Assembly: GCA_002600635.1 (NCBI GenBank)
Contig: CP021371.1
Coordinates: forward strand, 3,041,001-3,105,000
Length of the DNA stretch: 64,000 nt
From: Rhizobium sp. ACO-34A
GTDB taxonomy: Bacteria > Pseudomonadota > Alphaproteobacteria > Rhizobiales > Rhizobiaceae
Reading direction: 5' to 3'
Part shown: one piece after another, positions 62,867-64,000 of the stretch
Layout of the letters: each line of letters starts with the position of its first letter
How positions within the stretch are numbered: position 1 is the stretch's first letter
Program-made: the position numbers and the translations under genes
The notes under the pieces: model-generated
What the model was told of the DNA's origin: nothing
Database searches by the model: none
What the model saw: only the letters and a program-made list of their open reading frames with translations

Positions 62867-63559
62867 ATGCAGGAACATGGTGGGTATGGGCAGTTCTGCC
62901 CGGTGTCGATGGCTTCGGAAATTCTCTGCTCCCGCTGGATGACACTCGTCGTCCGAGAGCTTCTATGCGGCTCCACGCGCTTCAACGAGTTGCGCAAGGG
63001 CGTGCCGAAGATGTCCCCGACCCTGCTCTCCAAGCGCCTGAAGGAGCTGGAACAGGCAGGCGTCATCGTCATCGACCGCCTGCCCAACGGCACCACGGAA
63101 TATCACCTCTCGGCATCGGGCGAGGAACTACGCCCCCTCATCATGGGCCTCGGCATCTGGGCACAGCGATGGATCGAATCCCGGCTCTCGCTGAAGAACC
63201 TCGACCCGTCGCTGCTGATGTGGGACATGCGCCGCAATCTGGACCTCAGCCACCTGCCCCGCCGGCGCTGCACGATACAGTTTCTGTACCCCGAACTTTC
63301 GGCCACCCAGAAAAGCTGGTGGCTGCTCATCGACAACGGCGCGACGGACGTCTGCAATTTCGACCCGGGCTACGAACTCGACCTGCTCGTCAAAAGCTCG
63401 CTGCGCTCGATGACAGCCATATGGATGGGCCTGACCACCGTTCGCCGGGAAACCGAAAACGGCGATCTCAGCATCGAGGGCGACCCTTTCCTCGCCCGCA
63501 ACATGCAGGACTGGCTCGGCCTCAGCAAATTCGCCCCGGTCGCGCGCATGGTGCAGTAG
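62867..63559 (+). CDS. HxlR-family transcriptional regulator
   Basis: A protein of 230 residues from ATG 62867, with GGGGAGGA at the right distance. The HxlR winged helix (about 10–100) has the family pattern CPVSMASEILCSRWMTLVVRELL in outline and MSPTLLSKRLKELEQAGVI. The C-terminal 110 residues form a second domain resembling a sterol-carrier-type fold seen on some longer HxlR proteins. It is divergent from the acyl-CoA dehydrogenase-like gene, its likely target. Confidence 0.92.
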   Translation: MQEHGGYGQFCPVSMASEILCSRWMTLVVRELLCGSTRFNELRKGVPKMSPTLLSKRLKELEQAGVIVIDRLPNGTTEYHLSASGEELRPLIMGLGIWAQRWIESRLSLKNLDPSLLMWDMRRNLDLSHLPRRRCTIQFLYPELSATQKSWWLLIDNGATDVCNFDPGYELDLLVKSSLRSMTAIWMGLTTVRRETENGDLSIEGDPFLARNMQDWLGLSKFAPVARMVQ

Positions 63560-63590
63560 GTTCGCACACTCACCTTCTCATGAGACGAGA

Positions 63591-63620
63591 AAACCCGCCG
63601 GCCTTTCAGCCGACGGGTCT
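63591..63620. terminator. Hairpin between convergent HxlR and GcvT-family genes
   Basis: ACCCGCCGGC (63591–63600) and GCCGACGGGT (63607–63616) pair with one or two mismatches, flanked by AAAA and TCTTC. It could serve both transcripts. Confidence 0.65.
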
Positions 63621-63657
63621 TCAATTCGTTCCGGGGATGCACCCTTGCCCTTAAGCC

Positions 63658-64000
63658 TTAGCTGCGCGGCTTGAGGTTTTCGGGGTCGTAGAGCGGCTTG
63701 TAGCCGACGGCGACGACTTCAACCGGGTAGGTCTCGCAGAAGTATTCGACATTCAGCTTGCGGCCGACCTGGCAGTATTCCTGCGGCAGGTAGGCGAGCG
63801 CGATGTTCTTGCCGATGGTCGGGCCATAGGCGACCGAGGTCGTGTAGGAGATGCGGCCGAGGCTGTCGACCAGCGTCTTGCCCGTTGCCGGATCTAGCAC
63901 CGGCATTGCGCCGACCGGATAACGCTTCACGCCGTTGGCATCGGTGTTTTCGGTCATCACCAGCGTGCAGAGCATGGCCGGCTGCTGCTCGCGGGCCTTG
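63658..64000 (-). CDS. Aminomethyltransferase (GcvT) family protein, 5' end outside window
   Basis: Only the last 113 or so residues are present; the frame is open to the right edge. What remains is the C-terminal beta-barrel of a GcvT-type folate enzyme: ATGKTLVDSLGRISYTTSV, a KNIALAYLPQEYCQVGRKL strand pair and VEVVAVGYKPLYDPENLKPR, the usual ending. Members include glycine-cleavage T-protein, DMSP demethylase and methoxy-aromatic demethylases. The specificity lies in the missing part. The ATG at 63975 is internal, since the frame continues upstream with no break. Confidence 0.85.
   Translation of the reverse strand, partial: KAREQQPAMLCTLVMTENTDANGVKRYPVGAMPVLDPATGKTLVDSLGRISYTTSVAYGPTIGKNIALAYLPQEYCQVGRKLNVEYFCETYPVEVVAVGYKPLYDPENLKPRS

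Overview
The window is a GC-rich chromosomal segment from an alphaproteobacterium, most likely a member of the Rhizobiaceae (Agrobacterium/Rhizobium group). The evidence is the rplY–pth–ychF neighbourhood, the petABC bc1 operon in Rhieske–cytb–cytc1 order, an oxygen-dependent hemF, a type-2 leuA, the carboxy(nor)spermidine polyamine pathway, DUF1059/DUF1285 proteins, and two copies of a palindromic intergenic repeat of the RIME type known from rhizobia. Almost all of it is ordinary core and near-core chromosome. I see no prophage, integrative element, CRISPR array, rRNA or tRNA gene.

Layout. 1–8.4 kb: truncated lipoprotein, prs, a DUF779/aldehyde dehydrogenase/GAF-Fis regulator module, an MHYT-GGDEF-EAL membrane protein and rplY. 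8.6–18.2 kb: a HAMP-PAS-GGDEF-EAL protein with a periplasmic binding protein, then pth, aqpZ, clpS, a 270-bp structured inverted-repeat element, ychF, a polytopic membrane protein, two MaoC-type hydratases and glutathione peroxidase. 18.2–31 kb: AraC/LysE pair, apt, petABC, a membrane-anchored nuclease/phosphatase-fold protein, two paralogous ABC exporters flanking a fucP-like MFS permease and a YdcZ-type DMT pair, one member of which is frameshifted. 31–38.4 kb: trmL, a lipase-like protein with a long Pro/Ala tail behind a PhaR-type operator, hemF, small proteins, and a tightly overlapping DUF1285–NUDIX–cca operon. 38.5–45.4 kb: MoxR–DUF58–DUF4159–large membrane protein operon. 45.4–52.6 kb: acetyltransferases, glutathionyl-hydroquinone-reductase-like GST, NUDIX, phosphoesterase, TetR, hydrolase and leuA. 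52.9–57.1 kb: benE and the polyamine operon with an unusually long leader. 57.4–64 kb: a tandem winged-helix protein, a small secreted protein, a ClpP paralogue, AsnC/saccharopine dehydrogenase, acyl-CoA dehydrogenase/HxlR, and the 3' end of a GcvT-family gene cut by the window edge.

The most interesting material is regulatory and lies between the genes: (i) two consecutive Shine-Dalgarno-preceded small ORFs, the second strongly arginine-rich, in the leader of the carboxyspermidine decarboxylase/dehydrogenase operon; (ii) a leucine-codon leader peptide ahead of leuA whose ATG sits at the predicted transcription start (leaderless); (iii) a CTGC-N3-GCAG palindrome over the -10 of a gene for a lipase-like protein with a basic Pro/Ala tail, suggesting an undescribed PHA-granule protein; (iv) a 270-bp element with 34-bp terminal inverted repeats enclosing two nested hairpins. 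Two genes (a YdcZ-type transporter and benE) each appear to lack one base in a five-base G tract, which is either a sequencing artefact or real homopolymer inactivation.
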